DNA of 64,000 nt from Saprospiraceae bacterium UBA7328 (GTDB lineage Bacteria; Bacteroidota; Bacteroidia; Chitinophagales; Saprospiraceae): contig DKPS01000047.1 of NCBI GenBank assembly GCA_002471345.1, positions 31,023 to 95,022 on the forward strand. Reading direction: 5' to 3'. The position numbers and the translations under genes were made by a program. The notes beneath the pieces are model-generated. The model had not been told where the DNA came from. It searched no databases and was given only the letters and a program-made list of their open reading frames with translations. Of the stretch, positions 63,099 to 64,000 are shown piece by piece. Every line of letters starts with the position of its first letter. Position 1 is the stretch's first letter.

Positions 63099-63818
63099 TC
63101 AGACTAGCTCACTTTCTCGTTGGAGGCGTTTTTTGTCCAAAATTTCTATTTGTTTTCTATGTATTCTTATGATACCATTTTTGCCAAAAGATGATAAATG
63201 TCGTATAGCATTGGCTTCACTCATATTCCCTAATAGAGCGAGGTCAGATCTTTTGAGATATACATCTAGATACCCTGATGAATTAGTCCCAAAAACCTCA
63301 TCAAGTTCTAGCAATGCATCTGCGAGCCTAGAAGACATTTGTTTCTTTGTGGCTATTAAAAGCCTTTTATTTGATCGGTGAAACTGTGATGATAGTGTAG
63401 AAAGTAATCGGTTGCTAAATGTCCTATTATTTGATATAAACCCTTGAACATCTTCATTCCTTAGTATACAAACCTTAGTATCGTCTAAAGCAATGCAATT
63501 TGATTGATATGGAATCTGAGCTATATAGTCGGCTATGCCTAAAAAGGTTACTTCCTTGTGTAAATTTATAATAATAGAATTGCCAAAGTCATCTGACTTT
63601 GTTACCATTACTTTGCCTTGATTCAGACAAAACAACCCAGATGGGAACAATCCTTCCTTGAAAATATATTCACCTTTCTTAAAAATTATTTTTAATTTGT
63701 TACTATCGATTTTGTGACGAGCTTCGATATCCAATCCAGTAAGCAAAGGATTATGATTATTTGTACATGAATTACATTTTGTACTACACTCAGGAATACT
63801 GCATAATAAACCCTTCAA
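63099..63818 (-). CDS. Crp/Fnr-family regulator with N-terminal cysteine cluster
   Basis: 239 residues from a TTG at 63818; a TAA lies in frame upstream and no ATG is available. cNMP-binding fold (IIFKKGEYIFKEGLFPSGLF, GKVMVTKSDDFGNSIIINLH, FLGIADYIAQIPY), dimer helix (NRLLSTLSSQFHRSNKRLLI) and a C-terminal Crp-type HTH (DLALLGNMSEANAIRHLSSF). The N-terminus has Cys6, Cys11, Cys15 and Cys18, a candidate iron-sulfur or redox site as in FNR-type sensors, although the spacing differs from E. coli FNR. Likely target: the peroxidase gene downstream. Confidence 0.88.
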   Translation of the reverse strand: MKGLLCSIPECSTKCNSCTNNHNPLLTGLDIEARHKIDSNKLKIIFKKGEYIFKEGLFPSGLFCLNQGKVMVTKSDDFGNSIIINLHKEVTFLGIADYIAQIPYQSNCIALDDTKVCILRNEDVQGFISNNRTFSNRLLSTLSSQFHRSNKRLLIATKKQMSSRLADALLELDEVFGTNSSGYLDVYLKRSDLALLGNMSEANAIRHLSSFGKNGIIRIHRKQIEILDKKRLQRESELV

Positions 63819-64000
63819 GACTCTGATTCTTTAATTTATACAAATAAGAAAGAAAGTTAGAATTATGCATAATTGGTTTTTGTGACCAATGTCATTGAAA
63901 TGAATGATATTGATTTCAGAATTACCAGAAAGTTAAGTCAGAATTTTTGACAGTGAATATTATACTTTATGCATGGTGTTAAAAAAGAAAGGAAATCTTG
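63819..64000. other. Right-edge intergenic sequence
   Basis: No complete gene. TCATT (63892-63896), N6, AATGA (63903-63907) is a weak inverted repeat upstream of the Crp/Fnr gene, and a short ATG frame begins near the right edge (about 63974) but cannot be judged. Nothing else supported. Confidence 0.3.

Noticed and set aside
1..64000. tRNA, rRNA, CRISPR, insertion sequence or prophage
   Set aside because: I looked for cloverleaf-like and repeat-spacer patterns, transposase motifs and phage gene order, and saw none.

Overview
The window reads as a chromosomal segment of a low-G+C (roughly mid-30s percent by eye) member of the Bacteroidota, most likely of the Saprospiria (Saprospira/Lewinella-like) group. 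Signs of this are type IX secretion (T9SS) type A C-terminal sorting domains, very large secreted proteins with RWTIIDWC-type motifs and dockerin modules, FISUMP and DUF4384 domains, DUF2452, NarL-type regulators paired with TPR histidine kinases, weak Shine-Dalgarno sequences and a TAnnTTTG promoter box. I saw no rRNA, tRNA, CRISPR array, insertion sequence or prophage.

Layout. 1-7.7 kb (minus): a 3'-truncated secreted protein made of tandem cohesin-like modules, a 1.2k-residue dockerin/T9SS protein, a response regulator with a degenerate receiver, and an OmpA-like lipoprotein. 7.9-12.2 kb: a Pycsar-type membrane effector (DUF5706), a crotonase next to a frameshifted SDR, a RidA lipoprotein and a secreted M28 peptidase. 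12.4-16.8 kb: an aromatic amino acid hydroxylase plus aromatic amino acid decarboxylase operon, a coupled pair with a degenerate MtfA-like protein, and a cyanophycinase-like lipoprotein. 17.3-22.8 kb: a second giant dockerin/T9SS protein and a DUF2452 protein. 23.2-32.1 kb: a tight six-gene minus-strand operon with a secreted caspase-like protease carrying a FISUMP domain, a DUF4384 protein, an M43 metalloprotease, a membrane class III nucleotide cyclase that also carries FISUMP, a coiled-coil secreted protein and an unknown helical protein. It is divergent from a response regulator/histidine kinase pair. 34.2-36.6 kb: two styrene-oxide-isomerase-like membrane proteins flanking an FAD monooxygenase-like protein. 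37.2-43.1 kb: a lipoprotein, outer-membrane barrel and Kazal/Ig repeat protein operon. 43.5-49.6 kb: a P-domain protein, a frameshifted TPR histidine kinase, a DUF4405/DUF2271-like membrane protein, a frameshifted IPTL-CTERM protein and a response regulator. 49.6-58.5 kb: a T9SS alpha/beta hydrolase, a PQQ dehydrogenase with a cytochrome c insert, an ECF sigma factor with a membrane partner, an unknown lipoprotein, a monoamine oxidase, an intradiol dioxygenase-like lipoprotein and a TPR lipoprotein. 58.5-64 kb: a DtxR-type repressor divergent from a TonB receptor across a perfect palindrome, then a di-heme peroxidase and a Crp/Fnr regulator.

The strongest candidates for undescribed biology are the caspase/cyclase/metalloprotease operon, in which one extracytoplasmic domain is shared by a protease and a nucleotide cyclase, and the isomerase-monooxygenase-isomerase cassette. 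The hydroxylase/decarboxylase operon could make a monoamine, and a monoamine oxidase lies 41 kb away. The cohesin-module protein beside dockerin-bearing proteins suggests a self-assembling cell-surface complex.

Three genes (SDR, TPR kinase, IPTL protein) each carry one net -1 frameshift, two of them in 6-base homopolymers. Sequencing error, real decay and programmed frameshifting cannot be separated from this sequence alone.
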